The notes: generated from the sequence alone by a model not told the origin. Positions 10,798 through 22,211 are shown, numbered from the stretch's first letter. The stretch is DNA of 64,000 nucleotides from Notospermus geniculatus (GCA_002633025.1 NMRB01000196.1:384298-448297), one strand, 5' to 3'. Numbers and translations are program-made.

Positions 10798-11380
10798 TGA
10801 GCACGAACACTCCTGAGTTTCTGGACAATGAAAGGTGGTTATCTTCCTAATTCTACAGAAGTACCTGTTATGTGTAATATCCGGTTAATAGGGGTTTGAC
10901 TCACATACGCCCATCGAGCTCCAAATGATTTAAACAGACTTTAGAGTATTTTCAGTAAAAAGAAAATCGCGAGAGGAGAAACAGTGGAAAAAATCTGCCC
11001 CCTAGCTTAGACTCGATCTCGGGACCTACGGATTACTAGCCGCAGGCTGTACTGACTGAGCTACCGAGGCAGCCGGCAGCGACAGGTTTGAACATATCTA
11101 ATATAATACCCATATAATGCTGACATTTACATAAACCTGTTCTTTTCTTTTCTAGCCCTAACCCTAACCTACACCCCTGCACCACGACAAAAGCTTACTC
11201 CAGGTGAACTAATGATTATGGAAGGCCAAGGACAATGACATAAAATACCACCAGACCTTGATAGGTAGGCCTACAGTGCCATTCATTGGCTTGTGACTCA
11301 CAATCAATGACAATAGCGTTTGCGTTCTTGGTAAGTTCGCATCTTAACCTAACAAAGGTAGTTTTTGCACGGTAACGATA
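10798..11380. other. No gene; contains a tRNA-like head
   Basis: The interval is ordinary AT-balanced sequence apart from the tRNA-like repeat at 11000-11076. A few CCTAAC words near 11155 are too few to call telomeric. Confidence 0.5.
11000..11076 (-). repeat. tRNA-like SINE head
   Basis: On the minus strand an A-box-like CGGTAGCTCAGTCAGTACAG and a B-box-like GAGATCGAGTCT are spaced as in a tRNA gene. The acceptor arms do not pair well and the B box is degenerate. I read it as a tRNA-derived repeat rather than a working tRNA. Confidence 0.55.
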
Positions 11381-11670
11381 TTGACGTCAATAAAGTTAGC
11401 GTTAGCGTTTATCGTAGGACTTCTTAACCTCTCTATTAATTATGAAATATTGAAGTTGTATTGTAAATACAACATGAAGCCTTGTCTGATCAACCACACA
11501 CCACCACCTGTCTTGGTCATGTTGGTTGATTCCAGTCCTGATGAAAAAGACAAGTTTAAGTTAAGACTGAGGACTGACAGTCTCACGGCTTCGCCCTCTC
11601 ATCCTGATAATACGGATAGTTCCTTTCAGATTCTTAGAATAAAGTTTTTTTCTGACTTTGAGTGCCTGTA

Positions 11671-11804
11671 AGGCTGGGTTAAACTTAGGAGTATATGGTC
11701 TACGGACACGCGCGCGAACAAAGGTTTCATGGTCATGAACCCTTTGTTAGGCCATTTTTCGCCCGCGTGTCCGTATACCGTATACCTCAATGTAAACCCG
11801 GCCT
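11671..11804. mobile_element. MITE with AGGCTGGGTTAAAC ends
   Basis: The 134-bp foldback begins AGGCTGGGTTAAACTTAGG and ends with its imperfect complement GTAAACCCGGCCT. The inner arms carry GGACACGCGCGC-type sequence and its complement. It abuts the next MITE with no spacer. Confidence 0.65.
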
Positions 11805-11951
11805 AAGGCTTCCGTTAGGCTTCCTTTACATAGAAGTATACAGTATACGAAAACGCCGGTTAACAAAGGCTTCCCGAAAGGATTCACCACCGTGAAGCCA
11901 TTGTTAACCGGCGTTTTCGTATACCGTATACTTCTATGTAAAGGAAGCCTT
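11805..11951. mobile_element. Second adjacent palindromic MITE
   Basis: The arms AAGTATACAGTATACG and CGTATACCGTATACTT, with the AACGCCGGTTAAC blocks, form a long hairpin around a short GGATTCACC spacer. The ends read AAGGCTTCC and GGAAGCCTT. It lies head to tail against the MITE at 11671-11804, suggesting one inserted into the other's edge. Confidence 0.65.
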
Positions 11952-12222
11952 AAAGTTACGAAAATCATGCGCGCTACGTGTGCGCTTTATACCTAAGTCG
12001 GTAATGGCTGAAAATGGCGACCACAATGATAATATCCCACTGTGTGATAAGCAGAGGGAAGCACACGAGATGCCGAATCGGACGTTTTGCTAACAAACAC
12101 CTGAATTGGCGACTTGTGTGGTTCAATCCCCAAATTAATCCATAGGCCTACCACAGCCTGCTTCACTACTATCTTTAGTACTGAACACCCTTAGGATAAG
12201 ATCAGGACATTCGAGTCAGACC

Positions 12223-13150
12223 GGTTACTGATAAAACCCGAAACGAAATGTCGAAATCATCGAAATGACACGAAATCACCGACATGATCGAAACAGCCTT
12301 TAAAATAACAATAATGTGATTTCTTATATAATAAAACAATTGTACAATACTTCGAATTAATTATTCTTCCTGTACTGTATTTCCACTGCCCCATTGCGAA
12401 ATTGTCCCTAATCGTTGGCTAAGCATGTTGGTTTGCCGTGTTGTAAACTTACGCTCAGTGGCGGAACCTAGCAGCAGCCATGTTAAACACCACATCATTC
12501 ATTGTGCCCAAAGGGAAGTCGTAGTTGAGCTGATGTTGGCGGCGTGGCTGAATGTAGACCAGCATTTCTGACATGTCGTCTGAAGACACATGACAGATCA
12601 GCAGCAGCCTGGTTTGTGTCATGTGTGTGGTGAGTTTATCTGCTAAAACATAATTGTGTAGTGTTGATTTATTGAAATGACGTCAGCTTGTTATCCTACG
12701 GCAATTGTAGGTACCGTATGGTAACATAAACGTTTAATTAAAAGTGTTTTTACCGATTCTGGGCGCTTTTTTGAGAGGCTTGTCCTGAGAGGTTGGCGGA
12801 CAACGGTGATTGCGGAAATGGTGCTCACAGAGTATCAAGAAAAAGGGGGAATTCCGTAAAGGACTTTCCCCGACGAAAGTAGAGTTGTACAGTGATGATG
12901 AGAACAAAACCCTTATTCTGACCCCCACAAGGTCATTTTCGGAAATTCAACTACCGGCGTTGCATCGAGATAGTGCGCAAAGCCTCTAAGTATGAGTTTT
13001 TCGAGCCCCTTCCAGCATTAATATAGCTATATCCACGTGTATTGCATTGGGATTCCCCAGACTTCAGTTCCGAAAATCCTTTCGATCATTTCGGTGATTT
13101 CGTTTCATATCGATGATTTCGACATTTCGTTTCGGGTTTTATCAGTAACC
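12223..13150. mobile_element. Mutator-like element, 9-bp TSD
   Basis: The terminal inverted repeats start GGTTACTGATAAAACCCG and extend about 70 bp through CGAAATGTCGAAATCATCGA-type sequence. The perfect target duplication AGTCAGACC lies at 12214-12222 and 13151-13159. The 928-bp interior has no transposase I can recognise. A GT donor-like site follows an open stretch near 12620, which may be a captured host exon, but no protein is identifiable. Confidence 0.85.
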
Positions 13151-13490
13151 AGTCAGACCTACGTATACGCCGATACTCGCTGATTAACGCAGTTCTTGAG
13201 TAACCCAAGGTCATTCAAGGTCATTACGTAAATTGAAAGCTCATCCTTGAAAACCTAGGTGTAGGTGAAGGTTTTAGGCTTCTACCATCACCAAATTCTG
13301 ACTTATGTTATGTTATCAAATTTGAATATCAAATCTCGCCATGATATCAGGAAATATCATACAACCGAGCAGGTGCAAACGGAAAATTTCAGTTGCAATA
13401 ACATCCGTTGATGAGCTATGATGTTGTGATCCCAGTTTCAAGTCACTTACATGAAATGCAAGAAACTTACCTGCCTTTGTTGTCGCGATT

Positions 13491-13640
13491 GGTCGCGTGG
13501 TGACCGTCCGGTGGTCGATTGGTCGGATGGTCGGGTGGTAGGGGGTCGGATGGTCGATTGGTCGGGTGGTCTGCGGTCGGACCGTAGTATGGTCGGGTGG
13601 TCGGATGGTCGGGTGGTCGGATGGTCGGGTGGTCGGATTA
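13491..13640 (+). repeat. GGTCGGATGG minisatellite
   Basis: Tandem units of about ten bases alternate GGTCGGATGG and GGTCGGGTGG across roughly 140 bp. The complement of the same unit (CCATCCGACC, CCACCCGACC) appears 350 bp further on, in the repeats at 13992-14181. The two arrays are therefore inverted relative to each other. Confidence 0.8.
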
Positions 13641-13991
13641 GAAAGGGGTGTGTATGCAAAACTGCATACAAACACATTCTGTTTTAGGCTTACTCTTTGT
13701 GCGTGGTACTGCAGCTACCCATATGTGCGTAGCGTAGGAGGGGTCGGAGTATCGAACAACTACCGGTATTCTACATCTTACATATATTTACACTTCATAT
13801 ATATTCAACTTTTTTTTTTTTATTTTTTTAGTCCTAATCCCTCTGTTTCGGTGGACTAAACTTTGCAATATCGTTGAGGAATTCCACAAAGAGGTCCTCC
13901 GTCTTCCTGTTTTTCTTACGCCAGAGGTCGCGAAGATGGACGACGTCACGAAAATTACGTTAGGGAAAGTTGGAGCATAACGTAGTTCGCG

Positions 13992-14181
13992 AAAATGGTT
14001 GACCATCCGACCGCCCGACCAATCGACCACCCGACCAATCCACCACCGGAAATGACATCAGATTTGAAGGGACTATTTAGCCGCTTAAAATGGTTGACCA
14101 TCCGACCGCCCGACCAATCGACCACCCGACCATTCCACCACCGGAAATGACGTCAGATTTGAAGGGACTATTTAGCCGCAT
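13992..14181 (+). repeat. 95-bp direct tandem repeat, two copies
   Basis: Units starting AAAATGGTTGACCATCCGAC occur at 13992 and 14087, with a 95-base period and only a few differences. Each holds CCGACC minisatellite words followed by GAAATGACATCAGATTTGAA-like sequence. Confidence 0.85.
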
Positions 14182-14458
14182 CACTCATCAAAGCAAGGCG
14201 GTGGAACTTCCGACCAGGGATTCTACACTTCTGCCCAAGTCACTTACTGTGGCAGATCTCCCGATATGTCAAAATATCAAATTTGATATATCAATATCAT
14301 TATGATGCAGACCCTGCCAACGGCCATAAACATAGGGAAGGAACTTGTTACTAGTGCTCTATCTTGCCTCGGAGACAAGTTATTCAAGAAACAAAAGTGT
14401 GACAGACAAAATCTCAACTTTTGATATATCAATTTCACCATGAACCAGGTATCGGAGA

Positions 14459-15535
14459 CCTGAAAGGGGCTGTTTCACTTTGAATTCAAGATTGCGATTT
14501 GTGATCTGTGGGAAAACTGAAAGAGCTATGATCTTGCAATTTGGAGGGATAATTCTGTGTTTTAGACCAATTTAAATGGTACAACAATCAATAACATTTG
14601 AAGTATTTTTTTAAGACAAAAGGATTTAAAACTCTTCGTATACAAAGAAATAATAAATTGTTTTACATGATATTTGGCATATGGATTTGGGTGGCACTCA
14701 TTTTTATGGTAAGATAAAAGAAACAAGAGAAAAATGTCACGAAATGTTGATATTCTGTTTTTGAAATGCAAGAAACTTACCATGTAGTTCTTCTGGAAAG
14801 GACTGGTCTATTGATCCTTCTGGGGTGTAAGGTAGGCCTACAATGTTCCAGCATTCATGGCAAAGAATTGCTGTCTTTGTTGTCACAGCTATTGTATGAA
14901 CAGTCTTACATCAGGCCAGCACCTAGCCAGCACCACAACTCCATAGGCATTGAGAATTAGAGTTACATAACTTGCCTTTCCTTGCAGAGCAGTAAGGGCA
15001 GGTTGATGACCATTCAAAAGAATGTTTTGTTAGAAAGATTACCTCATTGAATCAGTTTGTAGTGCTTCCTATGCAAAAAACACCACCCCGTTCAGATGAA
15101 TGGTTGAACCCAAGTTGCCACAAAAGTCATCCAGTCCTGTTATGTCACTGTTATGACTTTATTGACAATGGCAGTCAACAATAGGCCTAAGGGTCTTCAG
15201 AGTGTTCATGTTCTTCCAAATGAGTGATATCAAACTACTTTTGTGACTTTTTTGGTACTTTCATTAACTGGATTATTTTGCAGGTAGGTGACACATGGCT
15301 CATTCGCGAACCTATAATCCAAGTTTTTTTATAAATATTTTGGTTCTAATATGAAACTTCAAGGCTTCAAACACCCATTGTCTTAAAAAATTACTTCAAA
15401 TGTTATTGATTGTTGTACCATTGAAATTGGTCTGAAACACAGAATTATCCCCCCAAATTGCAAGATCGTAGCTCTTTCAGTTTTCCCACGGATCACAAAT
15501 CGCAATCTTGAATTCAAAGTGAAACATTCCTTTTC
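14459..15535. mobile_element. Element with ~160-bp inverted repeats
   Basis: Sequence at 14466-14625 recurs inverted at about 15375-15530. The shared blocks are TTTCACTTTGAATTCAAGA, GCAATTTGGAGGGATAATTC and ACAACAATCAATAACATTTG. The 750-bp interior shows no gene. Insertion duplications could not be fixed by eye. Confidence 0.65.
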
Positions 15536-15696
15536 ATTCCATCTTGTAGCTCAGGTCATGTTACCTGGGGGGTAGGTCACATTTCCAGGTCTGTAGCTGT
15601 TGCAGGAACAAAGTTACAGGTGTGACAGACTGAACAGACAGATACACACACACACACACACAGACACGCAGACAGACAGACACCATGACCAAACAC

Positions 15697-15732
15697 AATA
15701 TGGTTTCCGATCTTGAGATCGGAAACCATAAT
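15697..15732 (+). repeat. Terminal-type hairpin, AATATG...CATAAT class
   Basis: A 13-bp stem GGTTTCCGATC/GATCGGAAACC is bracketed by AATAT and ATAATT. A CA-repeat and a short GACA-repeat precede it. Four more hairpins with the same outer bases but different stems are in this window (19601, 39830, 41965, 44646). Confidence 0.75.
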
Positions 15733-16356
15733 TACCCAACATTCTACTAACTCTTTACATCATATAGGTGATGTATATTAAATATCATGAAATATGTAAT
15801 GATAGTTGAAGTCATTCTCTCTTGTCTCCATGTAAAAAAATTGCCAATTCTCTTCTCTTTATCAAACAATGGCACTTAAAAATTACACTTGACAATGTGT
15901 AACGCGAGTCACAAAATTCAGAAAACATGTTTTTTGCAGAAACCTGTGGTCCCAGGTGATCACTAATGAAAATGCTCCTCTGTCATTTGCTCTCCTTCCT
16001 TTTTACACCCCAAAGAAAGTCAAATATTTATCGCCTTTTAGAACAGCACTTGATTTACTTTCGTAACGCGAGTCACGAGGACAATAGATGGGTCAATGTA
16101 ACGCGAGTCACATTCTGAAACTCAATGATGACGTAGTTGGTATGCGCAGGGTTTAATGGGTGTTTCAAGGTAGGAAGCTTAGTGCACCTTACGAACATTA
16201 CCGAACGCTCGACTTCGGCAGCCTCGTGGTCTGCCGAAGTTGAGTGTAAAAATTTTTGCATACAAGTCGGAGAGTATATCTGACCTGTCAGCTTTAAGGG
16301 TACACAATAATATTCGTCACAGCATGGCTAAATTTTCTTTGAGGAGGTTGTTTCTA

Positions 16357-16431
16357 ATGCCCGCTGTACACGATCCCCAAAGGTGGATGAAAAAACTTGA
16401 CCAAAAAGATTGATCGTGTACGGCGGGAAAT
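16357..16431. mobile_element. Short MITE, TA target
   Basis: The ends ATGCCCGCTGTACACGATC and GATCGTGTACGGCGGGAAAT are inverted copies flanked by TA. It resembles the MITE at 7571-7726 in its CCCxTACACGATC ends. Confidence 0.65.
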
Positions 16432-16797
16432 TAGACTAACGCGAGTCACGAGGACAATAGATGGGTCAATGTAACGCGAGTCACATTCTGAAACTCAATT
16501 TAGTTACCCTGTTTATTACACGTTTTTTTTTCAAACAGACTTAGGACTAAAGTTAGGACTGGTTTTCCCACAATTGCCCTCACCTCCTGTTTCCCTCACT
16601 CGGCATGTTCAGGGCCTTCAGTGAGGAGTTTGGATCAACTGATCATATTTCGATGCGGTTTGCCGTCTACTGTCGGCGTGTTTGTTGTGTAACCTCATAA
16701 CTAGCTTGTGAAATTTGAACACTCTTTCAAAATAATGATTTTGATAATTTGGAAATGTTGTAAAATAAAAAAACATCGGATGAGATTATGGCCCGTA

Positions 16798-17646
16798 TTT
16801 TAGAATGCTCCTCAACGTTAAGGAGTTCCTCAAGGCTATTGTTCTCCTGTTGAGGACCCCTCAAGTTATTCCAGAATGTACCTAAGTTTGACTGCAAAGG
16901 CCTCCTTAAAATTGGTTCCTCAAGCTGAAGGTGCCATGTATTTTAGAATGCTCCTTAGGGAAACGGAATTCCTTAATTTAGCTGAGTATCTCCTTTATTC
17001 CAAAGGTTGGTCCGGACCAACCTTTAGCTGTTAGGACGTCCTCATTCTGCCTGGAATCACTGCACAAGTCAAGATGGACGATTACCTACATATGCTTGGT
17101 GGCATCAGGAGGCTTCAGCATGTTCATGGGTGGCTCAATCAGCCTCGCAAATAAGAAGCAGGCATGTTCAATGCGTTTAAATGAGATGAAAATTTGAACG
17201 ATGAAGAGTTTCGAAAATGATATCGGCTCACCCGAGGAGGGTTCATACAGCTCCTGGAGATTTTGCGCGACGACTTAGCAGAACCACTTGATAACCATGG
17301 AAACTCTGTTCCACCGAGCATCCAGCTGAAAGAAACGTTAAGGCCCAGTTGCACCAGCTATGCTCAAAGTTAAGTTTGAGGTCGACCTCAGCTGAGTAAA
17401 TGATGTGCACGTAAACCACAATGCATATTACATCAGATTCCATTGTATGTAATCAACTGACATAGGAAATCCTTTCGTGAGGACACCTTTAGTAACAAAG
17501 GAGCTCCTTTACGAAGGACATGGATAAGGTCGATTCTGGAATCGATTTTGTCTGAGGCGTCCTCAGTAAGGATTTCCTCTAACGAAAGGTGACCTCACGA
17601 AAGGGTGCCTCAGGCCTAAAATAAAGAAGCATTCTAAAACACGGGC
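16798..17646. mobile_element. PIF/Harbinger-derived element
   Basis: The ends GGCCCGTATTTTAGAATGC and GCATTCTAAAACACGGGCC are inverted repeats with TAT on both sides. This fits a 3-bp target duplication as expected for Harbinger elements. Both ends also carry long AAGGAGTTCCTCAAGG-like subterminal repeats. Inside, a broken plus-strand reading around 17050-17350 gives LNDEEFRK, LTRGGFIQLLEILRDDL and PPSIQLKETLR. These match the N-terminal part of HARBI1-type transposases. The catalytic DDE part is absent, so it is a deletion derivative. Confidence 0.7.
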
Positions 17647-17649
17647 CTA

Positions 17650-18670
17650 TATTTCTGAACCTGATTGGGGTTTAGGCCCACATGAAACTTGGGTCAATTC
17701 CGAGACTTTTGTTTTTGGAAAATTGCAGTCTGTTTGATAATACATGTATATGTATATTTAAAATATCCAAATTTTGAGAATCTGAATTTGGATTTTTGAG
17801 GATTTTTAAATTGCATTTGCCATTAATTATGATGACATTGAAATATTGTGTGTTTTCAGTAATTTTTCAACCTGCCACGATGGCAGATTTCGCTTTTGTA
17901 TAAAATGATAGTCAGATCAAATGAAGCCTGCCCCCCCCCCCCGCCCCCCGGAGACAGTATATGTGCGCAAATTTTTATGTCTCATTCTGTCAAGCGTAGC
18001 CTCATGGAGATTCTTTTTTACATGATCTTAGTTGATTTTCATTGTAGTTTCGATGGTTACTTTCCCAGAACTCCGAATCAGTACGCAGAAATCGACTATC
18101 GAAGTAAAAGGGTTAATACATGACAATTTGTTTTCCAAACTTCTCATTGGGCACTGATTTGTTTCATTTTAGTGCTTTTCATATGAGACTCCAGCAACAA
18201 TCACACCTCATACATCTATTTCGTAAGCCTCCAGCACCACTAAATTCTATAACGCGAGTCACGGTAACGCGAGTCACACACATTATGTAATATCATGCCT
18301 CAAACATGACATTAATTTCATTTGTCTTCACTTGAGGTTGTACCTGGTTACAGTGTAACACTTTGTTGATATGACCATTTTGTTCCGCGTGACAGTTTGA
18401 GGGGAAATCTCAACATTGTCAAGTGTTGTNAATAGACCCCCACTGATCAATTTCACAATGCCGGCCAGGGGTAAAAACTAAATGACTGAGTCCAAACCAC
18501 AAAATGTGATGAATTTACAAACCATTAATTACCCCTGGTCGGCCTTTGTGAAACTGATCAGAAGCGGCCTATTACAATCGATTCCTCCCAAAATCAATCC
18601 ATAGTGCACTTGGCCGAGAACTTGCCACGAAAGTGATCCGACCTTTATACCATTCATCCTAGGCCTCCCT
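17650..18670. other. No gene recognised
   Basis: Contains a C-run at 17932-17947, two of the TAACGCGAGTCAC words and a single N at 18430. A weak inverted pair flanks the N (GACCCCCACTGATCAATTTC at about 18436 and GAAACTGATCAG at about 18550). No supported coding sequence. Confidence 0.5.
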
Positions 18671-18751
18671 TTGTGGGCCTAGATTTTGGACTTAGAAAAT
18701 TTCCAGGGAAGACCAATAAACTGTGAACTTCCTGTAGTTTCCTTGACAGGT

Positions 18752-19142
18752 GCTGGGGAATTCTTCGAGGAGAAGCTGAAGATGGAGATGTGCTGCACAA
18801 GACAGTACCACATGCATGCACAAGTCATGCGATAAAGGACGCTAAAAATCTTTGCAAAAAGCAATACATTGGGAATCAAGAATATGGTCTGTACTGCTTC
18901 AGTACATTGCTGAATGCGAGAATGTTGAAAGACGCGGAGGCTGCCCTGCACGATATGCCAATGATTGCCCATGGGAAACATATCGTCCTGCAGTACAAAG
19001 TGCAAGTAAGAGGATGTCGAAAAGAATAGAAATGCTACCTGATGGAGGCAAGCACAATATCAAACTTGATGCAGCCGATGAATTACTAGATGATATCACA
19101 AACCAAACTAGAACTGAGAATTCACTGAAAGTGAATTCATGA
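18752..19142 (+). pseudogene. Unrecognised exon-like block
   Basis: A polypyrimidine AG (TTTCCTTGACAG) at about 18751 precedes an open stretch. It encodes a Cys/His-containing peptide (PHACTSHAIKDAKNLCKK, then YGLYCFSTLLNARMLKDAEA). A possible donor CAA|GTAAGAG lies near 19006. Beyond the donor another frame stays open (MSKRIEMLPDGGKHNIKLD) to a stop at 19140-19142. I cannot name a family. It could be an upstream exon of the SGNH gene or an older insertion. Confidence 0.35.
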
Positions 19143-19149
19143 CTACACC

Positions 19150-20470
19150 ACAAAATTTAATTGGTTTGCCAGCAGCTGTTTTTTGTTGACGTAGACATGG
19201 TAGATGGCGGTGTTCGAATGCTGCGTCTGTGACGACGAACTGGCAAACGATCGATCAGGATGTCGGCCTACGGACGTACACATCTACATACACGTCGTCA
19301 TGACGTTGTGGACAACATGTACAGGCACAACGTTACACGTGTGCTACGCTCGCGCACTGCAGGTGAAAACGGGGAATCCCCGATTCTATTTATAGACGAC
19401 AGCGATCCTGAATTACTTAGCTGAAAAAGTTCATTATCTCACCCAAAATTGAATGAAAGTGCACAGGAACCTTTTCATCACGAGAGCACAATTAGACCTT
19501 TAGACTGTGCTAGTCAGATTTGATGTGCAAATCCTAGTTTGACCGAAAACGTGGAGGAAAGAAAAAGCGGTAGAGAAAAATATTTTCATCCTGCGAAAAC
19601 AATACTGACCACACCAGAGGTGTGGTGTGGTCATAATGAGGGTGGTGTGGTCATAAATATCATCGGCATCGGTATCATTTCCGAAGGTAAGTTGCACGTA
19701 AAGCAGGAACTGTGAAGCAGAAGAAAAAGAATTGTCTTTTAGGAAAAATGCACAGTGCTGATCCGCTTCCATTTTGATGAAGATAGGTTTCATGTGATAT
19801 GTGACTTGAGGCATTCGACATTGTCCAACTCATTTTCATAGGCTGTTCCAGCCCAAGCTGGCATGACATCTTCTTTTAGCCACTGCACACGTTGTAACCA
19901 TGATGGGATCCATATACTATTGTAGGTACAGAAAAGTTTGAATTCCAAATGGAGTACCAGTAACATTTGATAAACTCAAGAAAAATGACAAGATGCCAAA
20001 AAACTGGCATTTTCAGAGCAAGAAGAGCCTACCATTCAGGAGCGTGAAGTTTCTGCGACTTCCCACAATAATGGTTCCTTCACTGTCTGCTTGTCCCAGG
20101 AAAAAGCAGTTAAAGGAACATCTCTTTAGCCCTGGCCTCGAGTGATGACTCACCCAGGTAGGTTGTAATGCATAGTACCTACCATAATGCATGAGAACCT
20201 CTCCCTGCGACGGACAGGAAATGACTGGTGACCTATTTTTCTCCACCTTTTATAGCCCAGATGAGGGTAATCGAACTTTGAATCCAAAAGCTACAGAATG
20301 TGTGCCTGAAGAGATGCCAAGGCCAAAACCGGATCTAAGTCAAATTTTTAAAAACGGCAATGTATTTCAGGTGCATCTCCTAGGACAACTGGAACTCTGA
20401 AAATTGATGAGGCAAATATCTCGCATACAAGATCTTTGATGACGAAGTATATTTTTCAACATCAAATGTT
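19150..20470. other. No supported gene; one hairpin
   Basis: Contains the terminal-type hairpin at 19601-19637. A short plus-strand open stretch at 20240-20400 ends in TATTTCAG|G and may be intronic. Nothing else can be assigned. Confidence 0.4.
19601..19637 (+). repeat. Terminal-type hairpin, AATACT...CATAAT class
   Basis: The stem TGACCACACC/GGTGTGGTGTGGTCA is bracketed by AATAC and TAAT. A second short GGTGTGGTCATAA word follows at once, as if the right arm had been copied. Confidence 0.65.
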
Positions 20471-20731
20471 TTAAAATTGACTGACTTAGAAAGGCGCGCG
20501 AAGAAAAAAGCATGTGGCCTTGTGGACGATGCGCTTAGAAACAGTGGGACTGTTGAATTCCACTGTCTTGCTTCATTCTCAATAAAAAGACAAAAATCCG
20601 AGACTCCGGCTGACAGATATAGTTCTTTTCAAAGATTACTGGCTCAAAGGGAAAAAATTTTAGGAAAATCGATGGAGATGGGTGGAAATTCGGTGGAAGA
20701 CACAGCACATGAATGTGAAGACACAGAATAA
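20425..20731 (+). other. Unrecognised open frame upstream of SGNH gene
   Basis: A frame open from about 20425 encodes a hydrophilic peptide: DEVYFSTSNVLKLTDLERRA, then RQKSETPADRYSSFQRLL. It ends in a Glu-rich tail at a TAA at 20729-20731. It looks coding in composition, but no family is recognised and no splice sites are convincing. It may be the last exon of a separate gene. Confidence 0.35.
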
Positions 20732-20784
20732 TGAGTGTGTATGATATATCTGGTTACTAACCCCAAATTTCAGCTTAATTGTTT

Positions 20785-20806
20785 ATTGGGTTTGAGGTAG
20801 TCCGCT
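20785..20806 (+). repeat. Left copy of 22-bp direct repeat
   Basis: ATTGGGT followed by TTGAGGTAGTCCGCT. The same 22 bases with one change recur at 31593-31614 in the same orientation, 10.8 kb away. Together they bracket the SGNH gene and the giant transposase gene. Confidence 0.8.
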
Positions 20807-21015
20807 TTTTCCTGCAGCTTGGCGATATTTTTGCTGTTTTCCATATTCGCCGATAGAGTACACTACGCGTACAAAATCAACCGCGTGTCGCTTCCGGTTT
20901 TCGAAAGTGCTCGATTCGAATTGCCCGTTTAAATTTGAGTTCACAAATATTAAAATTATGTCCACTACAGCAATTATCAGCGCTTCCATCACATGCGCCA
21001 TATATATCCTCAGTG

Positions 21016-21092
21016 CACTGGGGAATCACATTACGTTTAGTTTTCCTGGTGCAACGAGCCAAGAAATTTTGTTAAAGTCGCGTTCAGTTGCG
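21016..21092 (+). CDS. SGNH-hydrolase gene, first recognisable exon
   Basis: Acceptor TATATCCTCAG precedes the exon and donor GCG|GTAATT follows it. The translation contains HITFSFPGATSQEIL, the segment that in SGNH (GDSL-like) hydrolases lies between the catalytic Ser block and the GxND block. The splice leaves phase 0, matching the next exon. The expected N-terminal GDS block is not visible here. It would lie in an exon further upstream, or the protein has lost it. Confidence 0.55.
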
Positions 21093-21129
21093 GTAATTCA
21101 GTTGCGGTAAGATTCAACATGTTTATATT

Positions 21130-21510
21130 TGAAAATTCAAATTCAACCGTCATCATCAATGCATGCATGCATGCATGCACCGTGCACATGGTGCACATGA
21201 TGCATGTACATGATGTATAGACCTGCCTAGGCCTAGGCCCCCGTCATTGTAGGCCTAGCCTAGGCTAGCTAGCTATAGGGGCTAGGCCTAGCCTAGGCAA
21301 TCATGGCAATAGGCCTAGGCCTAGGCCTATACATGCTAGGTCTAGGCCTAGGGCCTACTAGTAGGCCTAGCCTAGGTAGGATGCCATGTATGTAGGCCGT
21401 GGCGTAGGGAGGCTATGCCTAGCAGATTAGCCTAGCGACTAGGCTAAAAAAAAAGAAAGATTTTCAAAAAGTTTTTAGGGGTAGGCCTAGGCTAGTAAGT
21501 AGGCCTGCCC
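21130..21510. repeat. TGCA and AGGCCTA/CCTAGG low-complexity tract
   Basis: A run of TGCATGCA words and CATGGTGCACATGATGCATG near-palindromes is followed by some 300 bp dominated by TAGGCCTA, CCTAGGCC and GCTAGC words. It lies wholly within an intron of the SGNH gene. The same AGGCCTA words are scattered through the window. Confidence 0.85.
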
Positions 21511-21564
21511 TAGGTGTAGGGCCACAACACAAAGGAATTTCCAACTTCTTATCTTTTTACACAG

Positions 21565-21657
21565 GTCTCCAACTTCGACCACATTTTGCTTCAAGCGGGT
21601 ACCAACGACCTGACGATGCAAAGTAGAAGTCCCCACGATATCTACACAACAGTTAAG
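21565..21657 (+). CDS. SGNH-hydrolase exon with GTND block
   Basis: The exon is bounded by TTTTTACACAG and AAG|GTGAGT, with phase 0 at both ends. It encodes 31 residues including FDHILLQAGTNDL. The G-x-N-D motif is block III of the SGNH fold and supplies the oxyanion-hole Asn. Family members cleave esters or related bonds. The substrate here is unknown. Confidence 0.7.
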
Positions 21658-21916
21658 GTGAGTATTAGTGTTCCTGGACTTTCACCGTCAGACTGCATCA
21701 TGGAAGGTAAAAAGGGTGTAATCGTCCTGTCATGTCTTGGACATCATAGGATAGGGCATACGGTAATACAGTATACTGGTAACTTTCGGATGTGTAGCTA
21801 GCATAGGCCTACAGCCTAGCCCTGTAACTGTAGGGCTATGCCTGGGCTGATGATGCTGCTGCTGCTGTCTAATGTTTCACGTATTCATCAAGTTAATATT
21901 CACTGTTTCATTTCAG

Positions 21917-22090
21917 GATATCGTTGATGAGCTGCTGCGCCGAGGGAAGTCCACTCTGTTGGTTTCGGTGTGCCTCATACTGCCAAGAAACAAGGGCCCC
22001 CCACGAGTCCATGCCAAGGGCCTGCAGCTCAATAAGCAACTGAAGAAGTTGAAGCAGATAAATGAAAGAGTGAAGATCTTCAATCCTAAT
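21917..22090 (+). CDS. SGNH-hydrolase middle exon
   Basis: The exon is bounded by CATTTCAG and AAT|GTAATT, with phase 0 at both ends. It encodes 58 residues. A hydrophobic strand (STLLVSVCLILPRNK) is followed by a basic helix (LNKQLKKLKQINERVKIF). This matches the fourth strand and following helix of SGNH hydrolases, where an invariant region ends in 'lN..l...'. Confidence 0.65.
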
Positions 22091-22211
22091 GTAATTTTTC
22101 TTTCCTTAGAATAATTCTGCCTGATGTCTCATTAGTAGTGAATTAATTCATGCTTTTGACAAAATTTGAACCTGGTTTTAAAATAATTAATATTGTGCCT
22201 TGATTTTTCAG

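Larger units (their letters stand above)
15900..18277 (+). repeat. Seven copies of TAACGCGAGTCAC
   Basis: Exact copies start at 15900, 16064, 16099, 16437, 16472, 18250 and 18265, all on the plus strand. The pairs at 16064/16099 and 16437/16472 belong to a direct duplication of about 65 bp (16064-16130 and 16437-16500). A small MITE (16357-16431) lies just before the second copy. The function is unknown. Confidence 0.85.

Noticed and set aside
11150-11175. Interstitial telomere repeat
   Set aside because: Only two to three CCTAAC words, not a tandem array.
13316-13677. Thr/Pro/Arg-rich proteins in the minisatellite
   Set aside because: Chance translations of the GGTCGGATGG repeat.
20783-21001. 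Minus-strand open frame over the left 22-bp repeat
   Set aside because: No family, no start context, and it overlaps sequence explained by the plus-strand gene.
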